Shown here piece by piece: positions 26,018 through 35,779 of a DNA stretch of 64,000 bases. Location: positions 28,029-92,028 of the forward strand of contig MGTV01000023.1 in NCBI GenBank assembly GCA_001799635.1, in the 5' to 3' direction. The translations under genes were made by a program, and so were the position numbers. Every line of letters starts with the position of its first letter. The stretch's first letter is position 1. This DNA comes from Elusimicrobia bacterium GWA2_62_23. GTDB taxonomy: Bacteria; Elusimicrobiota; Elusimicrobia; Elusimicrobiales; UBA9959. The notes below the pieces were generated by a model. The model did not search any database. It was given only the letters and a program-made list of their open reading frames with translations, and had not been told where the DNA came from.

Positions 26018-26962
26018 CTATTTCAGAGCTTTCTCCAGGCCGAACAGGGCCGCCCCGTGGGAGCCCAGGTCGGCGTCGTCGGAAATGCGTATCTTCACCC
26101 TGGTGAAAGGGGTCTTTATCTGCTGGGCGCCCAGCACCTTCAGCATGGCCGGCAGGAACCATTTGCGGGCGCGGGACACCCCGCCGGTCAGCACCACGCA
26201 GCCGGGGTTCAGCATCAGGATGAGCCCGGCCAACCCCATGCCCAGGTAGCGGCCCGTCTCGGCCCAGATCTTTCTGGCCGCGGGGTTGCCGGCTTCGGCG
26301 GCATTCGTCAGGCAGATGGTATTGAACCGCTCGCGGTCCGGGTCGGCGTACTTTTTAACGAAAGCGTCCTCGCATTTAATGGCCTCGCGGGCCCGGGCCA
26401 TGATGGCCTTGCTGCCGCAGTAGGCCTCCAGGCAGCCCTCGCCGCCGCAGCCGCAGAGCCGGCCGCCGGGCACTATCTTGACGTGGCCGGCCTCGCCGGC
26501 GGTGCCGCTGGCGCCGTGGTAAAGTTTCCCGCCCAGGATCAGGCCGGACCCTATGCCGGTCCCCAGCGTCAGGGCCAGCACGTTGTCGTGTTTGCGCTTC
26601 AGTTCTATCTCGTAGGCGCCCCAGGCCGCCATGTTGGCGTCGTTCTCCATGGCGCAGGGCAGGCCGGTCAGGCGCTCCAGGGGCCCGGCCAGCGCCACGT
26701 TGCGCCAGCCCAGGTTGGGCGCGAAGCGCAGCACGCCGCGGTCGGGGTCCACGTCGCCGGCGGCGCCGATGCCCACGGAGACCAGCTGGCGGCCGTAATC
26801 GTGCCGCAGCCCGTCCACCGCGGCGCCGAGCCGCTTCAGGAAGGAAGCCGGGCCCTTGGCGGCCTCGGTCTTGAACCTTTCCTGGGTCAGCAGTTTACCC
26901 GCGCGGTTCACCACCACCAGCTTGGTATTGGTGCCGCCTATGTCGATGCCTATGCCTAGCAT
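26018..26962 (-). CDS. ROK-family sugar kinase (glucokinase-like)
   Basis: A 314-aa ASKHA-fold kinase. ATP-binding 'GIDIGGTNTKL' at the N-terminus, 'ENDANMAAWG' near residue 105 (sugar-contact Asn-Asp), 'TLGTGIGSG', 'GEAGHVKI', and the ROK zinc motif CGCGGEGCLEAYCG. Likely phosphorylates glucose or an N-acetylated hexosamine; the substrate cannot be fixed by sequence alone. Overlaps the end of folC by 7 nt, so it is cotranscribed with it. Confidence 0.88.
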   Translation of the reverse strand: MLGIGIDIGGTNTKLVVVNRAGKLLTQERFKTEAAKGPASFLKRLGAAVDGLRHDYGRQLVSVGIGAAGDVDPDRGVLRFAPNLGWRNVALAGPLERLTGLPCAMENDANMAAWGAYEIELKRKHDNVLALTLGTGIGSGLILGGKLYHGASGTAGEAGHVKIVPGGRLCGCGGEGCLEAYCGSKAIMARAREAIKCEDAFVKKYADPDRERFNTICLTNAAEAGNPAARKIWAETGRYLGMGLAGLILMLNPGCVVLTGGVSRARKWFLPAMLKVLGAQQIKTPFTRVKIRISDDADLGSHGAALFGLEKALK

Positions 26963-28251
26963 GATCTCTCCTTGACCGCCGCCGCCCCCAGCAGTTCCAG
27001 CGCCGAACCGGCCAGGTAAAAAGAGCCCAGCACGGCCGCCGTACCCGAGGCCGAAGCCGCCAGCAGGGCCGCCCGGATATCCTGCTGCACTTCCACCTCC
27101 GCGTCCGGCCGGATGGCCGAAAGCTCGTCGGCCAGCGCGCAGGGGTCGGCCGCGCGGGGCGAATCCGGCCTGGTAAAGATGAATTTAGCCGGCAGAGGGG
27201 CCAGCAGCTCCAGGATGCCGCGGCGTTCCTTGTCCTGCAGCATACCTATCACGAAAGCGGGTTTGGCCGCGGCGAAAGGCGAAGCTTTCCAGGTGGCTGC
27301 GAAGGCCCTGGCGGCCTCCTCGTTATGGGCGCCGTCTATAACGAAGAGCGCCCCGGCGAATTCTCTACCGGCGCGTACTGTGTGGAACCGGGCGGGCCAA
27401 CTGGCCGCGGCGAAACCGGCGGCGGCGTGGGCGGGGGTCACGGGCCAGCCGCGGCCGCGCAGCAGCTCCAGGCCTTCCCAGACCAGCGTGGCGTTCACGG
27501 TCTGGGCCTCGCCCAGTATGCCGAAGGCGAACTCCTCCCCGGTCTTTTTGCGCCGCAGCGTCATGCGGTTCGCTTCCCAGTCGCTGGAAATTATCTCGAA
27601 AGCCGGCGCGAGGAAATGGCAGGCCGCGCCCTTGCGGACGGCCTCGGCCGAAACTTCGGCCCTGGCTTCCGCCGGCAGCAGGGGGGCCAGGCAGATCCCG
27701 CCCGGCTTTATGATGCCCGCTTTCTGGGAAGCGATCTCGGCCAGGGTATCGCCCAGGTATTTCTTGTGGTCGAAATCCACGGAGGTGATAACGCTGAGCT
27801 CGGAGGCGGGCAGCACGTTGGTGGTGTCCCAGCGGCCGCCTATGCCCACCTCTATCACCGCGAGGTCGGCTTTTTCGCGGGTAAAATACAGGAACGCCAT
27901 GCAGGTGAGCAGCTCGAAGAAGCTCAGGTCGGGCCCGGCGGCGTAAACCTCCGCGAACAGGGCGGCGAACCGGTCCCGCGGGATCTGGACGCCGTCGAGC
28001 TGGATGCGCTCGGTAATGCGCACCAGGTGCGGCGAGATGAACAGCCCGGTCTTCAGCCCCGCGGCGCGCAGCGCCGCTTCGAACAGGGCGCAGACTGAAC
28101 CTTTGCCGTTGGTGCCCGTCACGTGCACGGCCTTGAGCCGCAGGTGCGGGTCGCCGAGCTTTTTGAGGCAGGCGTAAACCCTGTCCAGGCCGTCCTTCTT
28201 CACGAAGTCCTGCCGCGAGAGGAGTATCCTGTTCGCTTCTTCGAAGGTCAT
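26956..28251 (-). CDS. folC: Bifunctional dihydrofolate/folylpolyglutamate synthase
   Basis: A 431-aa Mur-ligase-family enzyme that adds Glu to dihydropteroate or tetrahydrofolate. ATP-binding P-loop 'HVTGTNGKGSVC' lies near residue 45, 'GLFISPHLVRITERIQ' near 70, 'VGIGGRWDTTNVL' near 140, and 'VIDGAHNEEAA' near 300 marks the C-terminal domain. Normal length for the family. Starts 3 nt after the murA stop. Confidence 0.92.
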   Translation of the reverse strand: MTFEEANRILLSRQDFVKKDGLDRVYACLKKLGDPHLRLKAVHVTGTNGKGSVCALFEAALRAAGLKTGLFISPHLVRITERIQLDGVQIPRDRFAALFAEVYAAGPDLSFFELLTCMAFLYFTREKADLAVIEVGIGGRWDTTNVLPASELSVITSVDFDHKKYLGDTLAEIASQKAGIIKPGGICLAPLLPAEARAEVSAEAVRKGAACHFLAPAFEIISSDWEANRMTLRRKKTGEEFAFGILGEAQTVNATLVWEGLELLRGRGWPVTPAHAAAGFAAASWPARFHTVRAGREFAGALFVIDGAHNEEAARAFAATWKASPFAAAKPAFVIGMLQDKERRGILELLAPLPAKFIFTRPDSPRAADPCALADELSAIRPDAEVEVQQDIRAALLAASASGTAAVLGSFYLAGSALELLGAAAVKERSC

Positions 28252-28254
28252 CTT

Positions 28255-29511
28255 CTAGGCTTTCACCCTGGACGCGTCCACGCCGAGGTCCTTGAGCTTG
28301 TGTTCGAGCTTCTCGTAGCCGCGGTCTATGTGGTAGATGCGGCGCACCACGGTCTTGCCCTTGGCCACGGCGGCGGCCACCACCATGGCGGCGCCGGCGC
28401 GGATATCGGAGCACATCACCGGCGCGCCCAGCAGCTGCGGCACGCCGCGGACCACGGCCTTGCGGTCGTGCACGGTGATGTCCGCGCCCATGCGCACCAG
28501 TTCCGGCGCGTGCATGAAGCGGTTCTCGAAGATATGCTCGTGCACCTCGCTGGTGCCGTTGGCCCGGGCCATGAAGACCATCCACGGGGCCTGCAGGTCC
28601 GTCGGGAAGCCGGGGTGGGGCTTGGTGGCCACGCTCACCGGCCGGGGCCGGCCCGCGGGCGCTATGATCTCCATGGAATCCTTGAAGCAGTTTATCTTCA
28701 CGCCGGCCCGCTGCATGGCCTTTATGAGGGCGGTCAGCGTTTTAGGGGCGGTATTGAGCAGGCGCACGCGCCCGCCGGCGGCGGCGCACAGCAGCATGAA
28801 GGTGCCGGTCTCTATGCGGTCGGGCATCACGGTGTGCTTCAGGCCTTTCAGCCTGGCCGCGCCGGTTATCCTTATGGTCGGCGAGCCCGCGCCCTCCACC
28901 TTCGCGCCCATCTTGACCAGGGCGGCGGCGAGGTCCTCTATCTCCGGCTCGCGGGCGCAGTTCTCCAGCGTCGTAACGCCCTCTATCAGCGCCGCGCACA
29001 TCATGAGGTTCTCGGTGGCGCCCACGCTAGGAAAGCGGAATTTCACCCGGCCGGCCTTGAGCTTCTTCGCCGTCAGGATCACGTCGCCCTTTTCGTAAGA
29101 GACCGTGGCGCCGAGTTTCTTGAAACCTTCCAGGTGGATGTCTATCGGACGCATGCCGATGGAGCAGCCGCCCGGCATGGAGAAGCGGGCCTTCTTGAAG
29201 CGGGCGAGCAGCGGGCCGGCGGCCAGCACCGAGGCGCGCATCTTGCGCACCAGGTCGTAGGGCGCGTGGTGCTTGAGGCCGGCGCGCTCCTCCACCACAA
29301 AATTCCCGTAGCCGTAGAAGCAGTTCTTGCCGAGGTAGTTGAGCAGTTCGAACGAGGATTTTATGTCCATCAGCTCGGGCACGTTCTTCACCTCTGATTT
29401 CTCCCTGGTGAGCAGCGTGGCGAAGAGGATGGGCAGCGCCGCGTTCTTGGAACCGCTGATGGTCGCCTGCCCGGCCAGCGGCCGGCCGCCGCGTATTATA
29501 AAATTATCCAT
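28255..29511 (-). CDS. murA: UDP-N-acetylglucosamine 1-carboxyvinyltransferase MurA
   Basis: A 418-aa enzyme for the first committed step of peptidoglycan synthesis: transfer of enolpyruvate from PEP to UDP-GlcNAc. 'GSKNAALPILFA' (Lys-Asn pair) lies at the N-terminus. The catalytic loop is 'MPGGCSIGMRPIDIHL' near residue 115, with the Cys that fosfomycin alkylates, so the enzyme should be fosfomycin-sensitive. 'PGFPTDLQAPWM' near 300 contains the general-base Asp. Its start overlaps the prmC stop by 8 nt. Confidence 0.94.
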   Translation of the reverse strand: MDNFIIRGGRPLAGQATISGSKNAALPILFATLLTREKSEVKNVPELMDIKSSFELLNYLGKNCFYGYGNFVVEERAGLKHHAPYDLVRKMRASVLAAGPLLARFKKARFSMPGGCSIGMRPIDIHLEGFKKLGATVSYEKGDVILTAKKLKAGRVKFRFPSVGATENLMMCAALIEGVTTLENCAREPEIEDLAAALVKMGAKVEGAGSPTIRITGAARLKGLKHTVMPDRIETGTFMLLCAAAGGRVRLLNTAPKTLTALIKAMQRAGVKINCFKDSMEIIAPAGRPRPVSVATKPHPGFPTDLQAPWMVFMARANGTSEVHEHIFENRFMHAPELVRMGADITVHDRKAVVRGVPQLLGAPVMCSDIRAGAAMVVAAAVAKGKTVVRRIYHIDRGYEKLEHKLKDLGVDASRVKA

Positions 29512-30349
29512 GGATTCTCCCGTAGAGGAAACGTTCTATCCCGTTAAGGTCTTTCAAAGTCTTTTTCTCCGCCCAGAGAGCGGCGGGCATAACGGCCAGC
29601 AGGCCAAGGGGCTGGCTGCCGCCCAGCTCCATGACGAGCGCGCCGCCCGGCTTGAGCCGCGACGGAGCCACGCGCACCAGCATGCGCGCCACGTCCAGCC
29701 CGTCCCCCCCGCCGTCCAGCGCCACGTGCGGTTCGCTGAGCACCTCCGGCGCGAGCCCGGGGATGACGTCCGTGGGTATGTACGGGGGATTTGAAACTAT
29801 CAGGTCGAACTTCGGTCCGGCTTCGGCCAGCGCCGAAGCTTCTATGAATTCACAGCGGGCGGCCAGGCCCAGCGCCTCGGCGTTCTCCCGCGCGCAGGCG
29901 AGCGCCTCCGGGGATTTTTCGAGCGCGGCCAGGCGCAGCCCGGGGAATTCCCTGGCCAGGCACAGGCCGATGGCGCCGGAACCGGCGCCGTAATCCATGG
30001 CGGAGAGCTCGCCCGTCCGGTTTTTGAGGAAATCCGCGGCGAAACCGGCCAACTCCTCCGTCTCGGGGCGGGGCACCAGCACCCGCTCGTCCACCTTCAC
30101 GCGGATGCCGCGGAAATCCTGCCAGCCCAGTATGTAAGCCAACGGCAGGCCCTGCTCCTTGAGCAGCAGGCCCCGTTCGAATTTTTCCAGCGCCGCCGGC
30201 GGCACCGGCAGGTCCGGCTCGGCGAGCAGGCGCAGGCGCTCCACGCCCATGGCGTCGGCCAGGAGCCACTGGGCGTTAAGCCCGGGCTCGTCCACGCCGC
30301 GCGAGGCCAGCCTCGCGCCGGCCTCAGTCAGCGTCGCTGCCGCCGTCAT
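29504..30349 (-). CDS. prmC: Peptide chain release factor glutamine N5-methyltransferase PrmC
   Basis: A 281-aa SAM-dependent methyltransferase that modifies the Gln of the GGQ motif in RF1/RF2. SAM motif '[16 protein letters not shown]' lies near residue 115 and the catalytic NPPY ('[11 protein letters not shown]') near 185. The helical N-terminal domain (about 1-80) binds the release factor. It overlaps the end of prfA, its substrate gene, by 26 nt, a very common pairing. Confidence 0.94.
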   Translation of the reverse strand: MTAAATLTEAGARLASRGVDEPGLNAQWLLADAMGVERLRLLAEPDLPVPPAALEKFERGLLLKEQGLPLAYILGWQDFRGIRVKVDERVLVPRPETEELAGFAADFLKNRTGELSAMDYGAGSGAIGLCLAREFPGLRLAALEKSPEALACARENAEALGLAARCEFIEASALAEAGPKFDLIVSNPPYIPTDVIPGLAPEVLSEPHVALDGGGDGLDVARMLVRVAPSRLKPGGALVMELGGSQPLGLLAVMPAALWAEKKTLKDLNGIERFLYGRIHG

Positions 30350-31397
30350 TTTCGCGTTTCTCCCCTATGTTCAGCCTTATCTCTTCCAGCATGTCCTTTA
30401 TCCCGCCTTCCATGATCACCGGCATGTTATGCCAGGAGACCTGGATGCGGTGGTCGGTCACGCGGTTCTGCGGAAAATTGTAGGTACGGATCTTTTCGGA
30501 GCGGTCTCCGGTGCCCACCTGCGCCTTGCGCGCCCCGGCGTTCTCCCTGGCCTGCGTCTCCTCGCTGATCTGGGCGAGCTTGGCGGCCAGCATGGCCATG
30601 GCCTTGGCGCGGTTCTTGCCCTGCGAGCGCTCTTCCTGGCAGGCCGTGATGATGCCCGTGGGGATATGCGTGATGCGCACCGCGGTCTCCACCTTGTTGA
30701 CGTTCTGGCCGCCGGCGCCGCTCGAGCGGTAGGTGTCCATCTTGAGGTCGGCCTGGTTTATCTTGATCTCCACTTCGTCCACTTCGTGCATGACGGCCAC
30801 GGTGACCGTGGAGGTGTGCACCCGGCCGCTGGCCTCGGTCTGCGGCACGCGCTGCACGCGGTGCACCCCGCCCTCGTACTTCATCCAGGCGTACACGTCG
30901 GTGCCGGAGATGAACAGCACGGCGTACTTGATGCCTTTGAGGCCGGTGGTGGAGATATCGCGCAGCTCCGCCTTCCAGCCCATGCTAGCCGCGAAGCGGG
31001 TGTACATGCGCAGCAGGTCGCCCGCGAAAAGCGAGGATTCGTCCCCGCCCACGCCGGCGCGGATCTCGAGGAAGATGTTCTTGGAATCCGCAGGGTCGGG
31101 CGGGATGATGAGGAGCTTGAGCTTCTTGGCGAGGGTGGCCGCGGAGGCTTCCAGGCCCGGCAGTTCGGAGGCGGCCAGGGCGGCCATCTCCGTGTCGGTG
31201 CTGGAGCACATCTGCCGGGTGTCCTCGGCCTCTTTAAGGGCTTTTTCCAGCGCGGCGGAGGTCTCGATGACCTGCCGGCAGGCGGAGTGGCGGCGGGAGA
31301 GCTGCTCTATCTCTTCGGGCTTGAGGCCGCCCGAGGCGAGGCGAGCCTCCGTCTCCGCGAATTCCCGCTTTATAGCGTCCAGTTCTTTCTCAAACAT
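30324..31397 (-). CDS. prfA: Peptide chain release factor 1
   Basis: A 357-aa class I release factor for UAA/UAG. GGQ lies in '[19 protein letters not shown]' near residue 230. The codon-reading tripeptide position is '[14 protein letters not shown]', i.e. P-Q-T fitting the RF1 PxT pattern, not the RF2 SPF. Usual length. The ATG at 31397 is preceded by GCATCCCCC with no ribosome site, because a palindromic repeat (31399-31486) abuts the start codon. Upstream transcription from rpmE meets a terminator, so prfA must be read through it or use a promoter inside the repeat. Confidence 0.94.
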   Translation of the reverse strand: MFEKELDAIKREFAETEARLASGGLKPEEIEQLSRRHSACRQVIETSAALEKALKEAEDTRQMCSSTDTEMAALAASELPGLEASAATLAKKLKLLIIPPDPADSKNIFLEIRAGVGGDESSLFAGDLLRMYTRFAASMGWKAELRDISTTGLKGIKYAVLFISGTDVYAWMKYEGGVHRVQRVPQTEASGRVHTSTVTVAVMHEVDEVEIKINQADLKMDTYRSSGAGGQNVNKVETAVRITHIPTGIITACQEERSQGKNRAKAMAMLAAKLAQISEETQARENAGARKAQVGTGDRSEKIRTYNFPQNRVTDHRIQVSWHNMPVIMEGGIKDMLEEIRLNIGEKRENDGGSDAD

Positions 31398-31398
31398 G

Positions 31399-31486
31399 GG
31401 GGATGCTGATTTCTAATTTCTAATTCCAGATCTGTTCCGCGGTCATGGCTGAATTCCCGAATTAGGAATTAGGAATCAGCGTCCCC
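31399..31486. repeat. Dispersed palindromic element, family B, copy 1
   Basis: 28-bp arms (31399-31426 and 31459-31486) match at 25 of 28 positions; the three mismatches are all G-T-type. Arms begin GGGGAYGCTGATT and continue with a doubled TYCTAAT. A related copy lies at 62402-62472. The left end is one base from the prfA start codon. On the minus strand the loop region encodes only an eight-codon mini-frame (MTAEQIWN). Confidence 0.8.
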
Positions 31487-31491
31487 ACCCA

Positions 31492-31527
31492 TAAAAAAGC
31501 AGGCGTCCCCTTGAAAGGAACGCCTGC
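31492..31527 (-). terminator. Intrinsic terminator of rpmE
   Basis: The stem GCAGGCGT/ACGCCTGC (31499-31506 with 31520-31527) is extended by two further G-C pairs across a mismatch. On the minus strand it is followed by TTTTTT (31498-31493). Lies 13 nt past the rpmE stop. Confidence 0.85.
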
Positions 31528-31540
31528 CTGGAAAGCGCGG

Positions 31541-31909
31541 CTACTTCGTCTCGGCTTTCTTCTCGGCCTTGGGGGCGGCGGCCTTGGCAGGGGCCTTCTC
31601 GTCCTTTTTGGCCACCACGGCGGCGGAAGAGAGCTTGCGCTTCACGGTGTGGCGCGGGGACACGGCTTTCACGGCCGCCTTCTTGGCCTTGCGCTCCACC
31701 ATCTTGCCGCCGGTAGCGGCGAATTTCGTATTGAACTTCTCCACGCGGCCGGCGGTGTCGAGCAGCTTCTGCTTGCCGGTATAGAACGGGTGGCAGGCGG
31801 AGCAGATCTCGACCTTGATCGCGGGCTTCACGGAGCGGGTCTTGAAAGTGTTGCCGCAGACGCAGGACACTTCGCAAAGGTTATAGCTGGGGTGGATGTC
31901 GTTTTTCAT
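31541..31909 (-). CDS. rpmE: Ribosomal protein bL31 with extended C-terminal tail
   Basis: The first ~65 residues match zinc-type bL31: '[10 protein letters not shown]', CVC (residues 16-18), '[30 protein letters not shown]'. The paired Cys motifs fit the C+ form that binds Zn. Typical bL31 is about 70 aa; here 55 more residues follow, rich in Lys and Ala ([25 protein letters not shown]), probably disordered and RNA-binding. GAGAGGAC gives the ribosome site; an extended -10 lies 32 nt upstream. Monocistronic, between a promoter and a terminator. Confidence 0.93.
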   Translation of the reverse strand: MKNDIHPSYNLCEVSCVCGNTFKTRSVKPAIKVEICSACHPFYTGKQKLLDTAGRVEKFNTKFAATGGKMVERKAKKAAVKAVSPRHTVKRKLSSAAVVAKKDEKAPAKAAAPKAEKKAETK

Positions 31910-31940
31910 TGTCTTGTCCTCTCAAATAGTGTGAAGGTAG

Positions 31941-31949
31941 ATTATACCA
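31941..31949 (-). promoter_or_regulatory. Extended -10 promoter of rpmE
   Basis: Minus strand TGG-TATAAT (31949-31941) is an extended -10 (TGn-TATAAT). No clear -35 was found. The predicted leader is about 25 nt and contains a GAGAGG ribosome site. Confidence 0.6.
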
Positions 31950-31981
31950 TATCCGAAGGCGCCCTTAGGCGGGCCCGCCGG

Positions 31982-32907
31982 CTATTTTTTGCCGATCTTG
32001 GCCAGCGGGTTCACTGATTTCCCGGAAGGGGTGATGATCTCGAAATGCAGGTGCGGGCCCGTGGACATGCCGGTGGAGCCCACCCTGCCCAGCAGGGTCC
32101 TGGACTTCTGCACGGTCTCCCCCGCTTTCACGGACGTCTCGGACAGGTGGCCGTAGCGGCAGCGCGAGCCGTCCTTGTGCTGCACTTCCACCACGTTGCC
32201 GTAGCCGCCCTTCCAGCCGGAGAAGGTGACGGTCCCGGAACGGGAAGGATAGACCGGGGTCCCCAGCGGCATGGGGATGTCGGTCCCGTTGTGGAAGATA
32301 CGGCGTTTGAGCACCGGGTGGTAACGGTAACCGAAGCGCGAACTGATGCGCCCGAAACTGCGCAGGGGCATGCGGTAGGTGTCCAGGTCCAGGTACACCG
32401 AAGGCAGGTACACCCTGTCGCCCTTCTTAAATTTGTGGTTAATGAGCAGGGCCGAAGGCGGCAGGCCGTTATCCTCCACGATATCGGCCTTGAACCGCTT
32501 CAGGTCCCGCCCTTTGCCAGCGTAGCGGCGGGCGATGCCGTCCAGCGTCTCGCCATTTACCCAGACTTCATAGAGCAGCCCCTTGCCGTTGTGCACGCGG
32601 ATATAGCCGCCGCGCGACAGGAAGATGAACTCGTTGGAATTGGTGCTCTGCAGCGAGCGGATATCGGTGCCATAGGCGGAGGCGATGGAGCGGATGTCCT
32701 CCCCCTTGCGCACCTTGTGGCGGGCGTGGATCAGCCGCGGAATCAGGCGGAACGCCTCCGGCAGCGGCTCGGAGGGCCCGGGCGGGGTCATCACCGAGAA
32801 CCTGGCGTAATAGAACGGCGAGAGGGCCGGAGCGCCGGCGCCGGACAGAGCGGCGGCCCCCAGGAGGACCGCCGCGCCGAACGCCAGTTTTACCGCGCCC
32901 TTGCCCA

Positions 32908-32908
<1 letters not shown>
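31982..32908 (-). CDS. LysM-containing M23 (LytM-type) metallopeptidase
   Basis: A 308-aa envelope protein: N-terminal hydrophobic segment (about 8-28, signal or anchor), two LysM-like segments (about 62-105 and 112-172), then an M23 domain. Zinc ligands are visible as HNGTD (HxxxD, near residue 217) and HLHFE near the end. M23 enzymes cut peptide cross-links in peptidoglycan; with all ligands present it may be active, though many LytM proteins only activate amidases. Its ATG overlaps the rho stop by one base (TGATG). Confidence 0.88.
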
Positions 32909-34389
<1,481 letters not shown>

Positions 34390-34400
34390 TATGTTCTTCC

Positions 34401-35033
34401 TTATTTAAGTTGTTTCAGAAAATCGCAGAGAAACCCTATCTTCCTGCCCAGCTCGTCCGGCCGGCCGGAGTTGTCCAGCACCAGGGAAGCCAGATCGTAC
34501 TTGCGCTCCGCCTTCAGCTGGGCCTTCACCCTGGCCCTGTATTCCGCCCTGCTCCAGCCCCGCTTGAGGGCCCTTCGTTCCAGGAGCCGCCCCGGGGCGG
34601 CCAGGCAGACGGTAAGCATGAAGCAATCCTGAAGCCCCGCTTCGAACAGCAGGGGCGCTTCTACTACAGCTATTTTTGCCTGGGATTTGGTTATTAAAGA
34701 GTGAGTTCTTTTAAGTATTTCCGGGTGGAGGAGCGCTTCAAGCCACTTGCGCTTCGCTGACGAGTTAAAGACCTCGGCGGCAAGCCTTTTTTTATCCAGT
34801 GAACCGTTTGTAAGGATTTTATCGGGGCTGAACTTCCTTAAAATTCTATTATAACACGCGGGAGATGTCAACACTTCGGCCGCCAAGGCGTCCGCCGAAA
34901 CGCAGCAGGCGCCGTTGCGCCTGAAATAGTCCAGAGCCAGACTTTTGCCGGAGGCGATGGGCCCCGTGAGGCCCAGTACGGCTTTGCCTTTTATCCCCGC
35001 GAGCCGCTTCTTCCAGGTCTCCGTCTTGTTCAA
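34401..35033 (-). CDS. coaE: Dephospho-CoA kinase
   Basis: A 210-aa P-loop kinase for the last step of CoA synthesis. Walker A is '[11 protein letters not shown]' near residue 22; '[11 protein letters not shown]' and 'LHPEILKR' follow, and '[12 protein letters not shown]' is the family signature. The start codon is TTG at 35033, forming a TTGA overlap with the rhomboid stop. The lid region ([16 protein letters not shown]) is intact. Confidence 0.9.
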   Translation of the reverse strand: MNKTETWKKRLAGIKGKAVLGLTGPIASGKSLALDYFRRNGACCVSADALAAEVLTSPACYNRILRKFSPDKILTNGSLDKKRLAAEVFNSSAKRKWLEALLHPEILKRTHSLITKSQAKIAVVEAPLLFEAGLQDCFMLTVCLAAPGRLLERRALKRGWSRAEYRARVKAQLKAERKYDLASLVLDNSGRPDELGRKIGFLCDFLKQLK

Positions 35034-35779
35034 GCGCGCCCCCCCCGCCTCTTGGCATAATTGTCCAGCAGGGCCAACTCTTTGCGGCTCAGCGAGGCCT
35101 GCCCCTTAGCCGCTATCTTTTCCAGCACCCTGTCCACCTCCGCCTTCTCCAGGAACTCGGGGTCCGGCGCGGACCTTACGGGGCGCTCCCGCCAGCGGCG
35201 CTCGGCCCACAGCCACAGCAGCCCCGCGGCCAGGCCGCCCAGGTGGGTCACGCTGGAGATCCTGGAGCCGGGGTTGGCCACCGTCAGGACGAATTCCATG
35301 ACGCCCAGCAGGAAGGCCATCATCCTGGCGCTCATCGGGAAAAGAAAATAGAAATAGACCGTGGTATTGGGATACAGGAAGGCGAAAGCCCCCAGCAGGC
35401 CGTAAACGGCGCCGGAGGCGCCAATGACCGGCCTGGGCGAACCCGGGTTCCAGGCGGCGGTGAACAGCGCCGCCGCCGCGCCGCAGGCCAGGAAGTAGAT
35501 AAGGAAACGCCTGCTCCCCATCTCCGGCTCCAGGACGCGCCCCAGCAGCCACAGCATCAGCAGGTTGAAGAGCAGGTGCCAGGCGTCGGCGTGGATGAAG
35601 ATATAGGTAAAGGCCTGCCACAGCCAGAGCTGCCCGGTAAAGGCGAAGGGGACCAGGCCCAGGTAAAAATTCAGCCGGAAGCCCAGCACCAGCTCCGCCA
35701 GCCAGCCGGCGAAGAACAGCACGGCCAGCCAGCGCGTGACCGGCGGCAGTTCCCGCAGCGGGGCGGCGTTAAGGCGCAT
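35030..35779 (-). CDS. Rhomboid-family intramembrane serine protease
   Basis: A 249-aa membrane protein with about six helices. The catalytic Ser is in 'IGASGAVYGLLGAF' (GxSG, near residue 122); the His is in 'SVTHLGGLAAGLL' near 180. 'AWHLLFNLLMLWLLG' carries the His-Asn of helix 2. A cytoplasmic tail of about 55 residues is Arg/Glu-rich. Overlaps polA by 11 nt at its start and coaE at its stop. Substrates unknown. Confidence 0.9.
   Translation of the reverse strand: MRLNAAPLRELPPVTRWLAVLFFAGWLAELVLGFRLNFYLGLVPFAFTGQLWLWQAFTYIFIHADAWHLLFNLLMLWLLGRVLEPEMGSRRFLIYFLACGAAAALFTAAWNPGSPRPVIGASGAVYGLLGAFAFLYPNTTVYFYFLFPMSARMMAFLLGVMEFVLTVANPGSRISSVTHLGGLAAGLLWLWAERRWRERPVRSAPDPEFLEKAEVDRVLEKIAAKGQASLSRKELALLDNYAKRRGGRA

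Noticed and set aside
25998..26162. Upstream extension of lptD (about 55 extra codons)
   Set aside because: It overlaps the ROK kinase gene, is Arg/Pro/Gly-rich, and would bury the signal peptide that begins at 25997.
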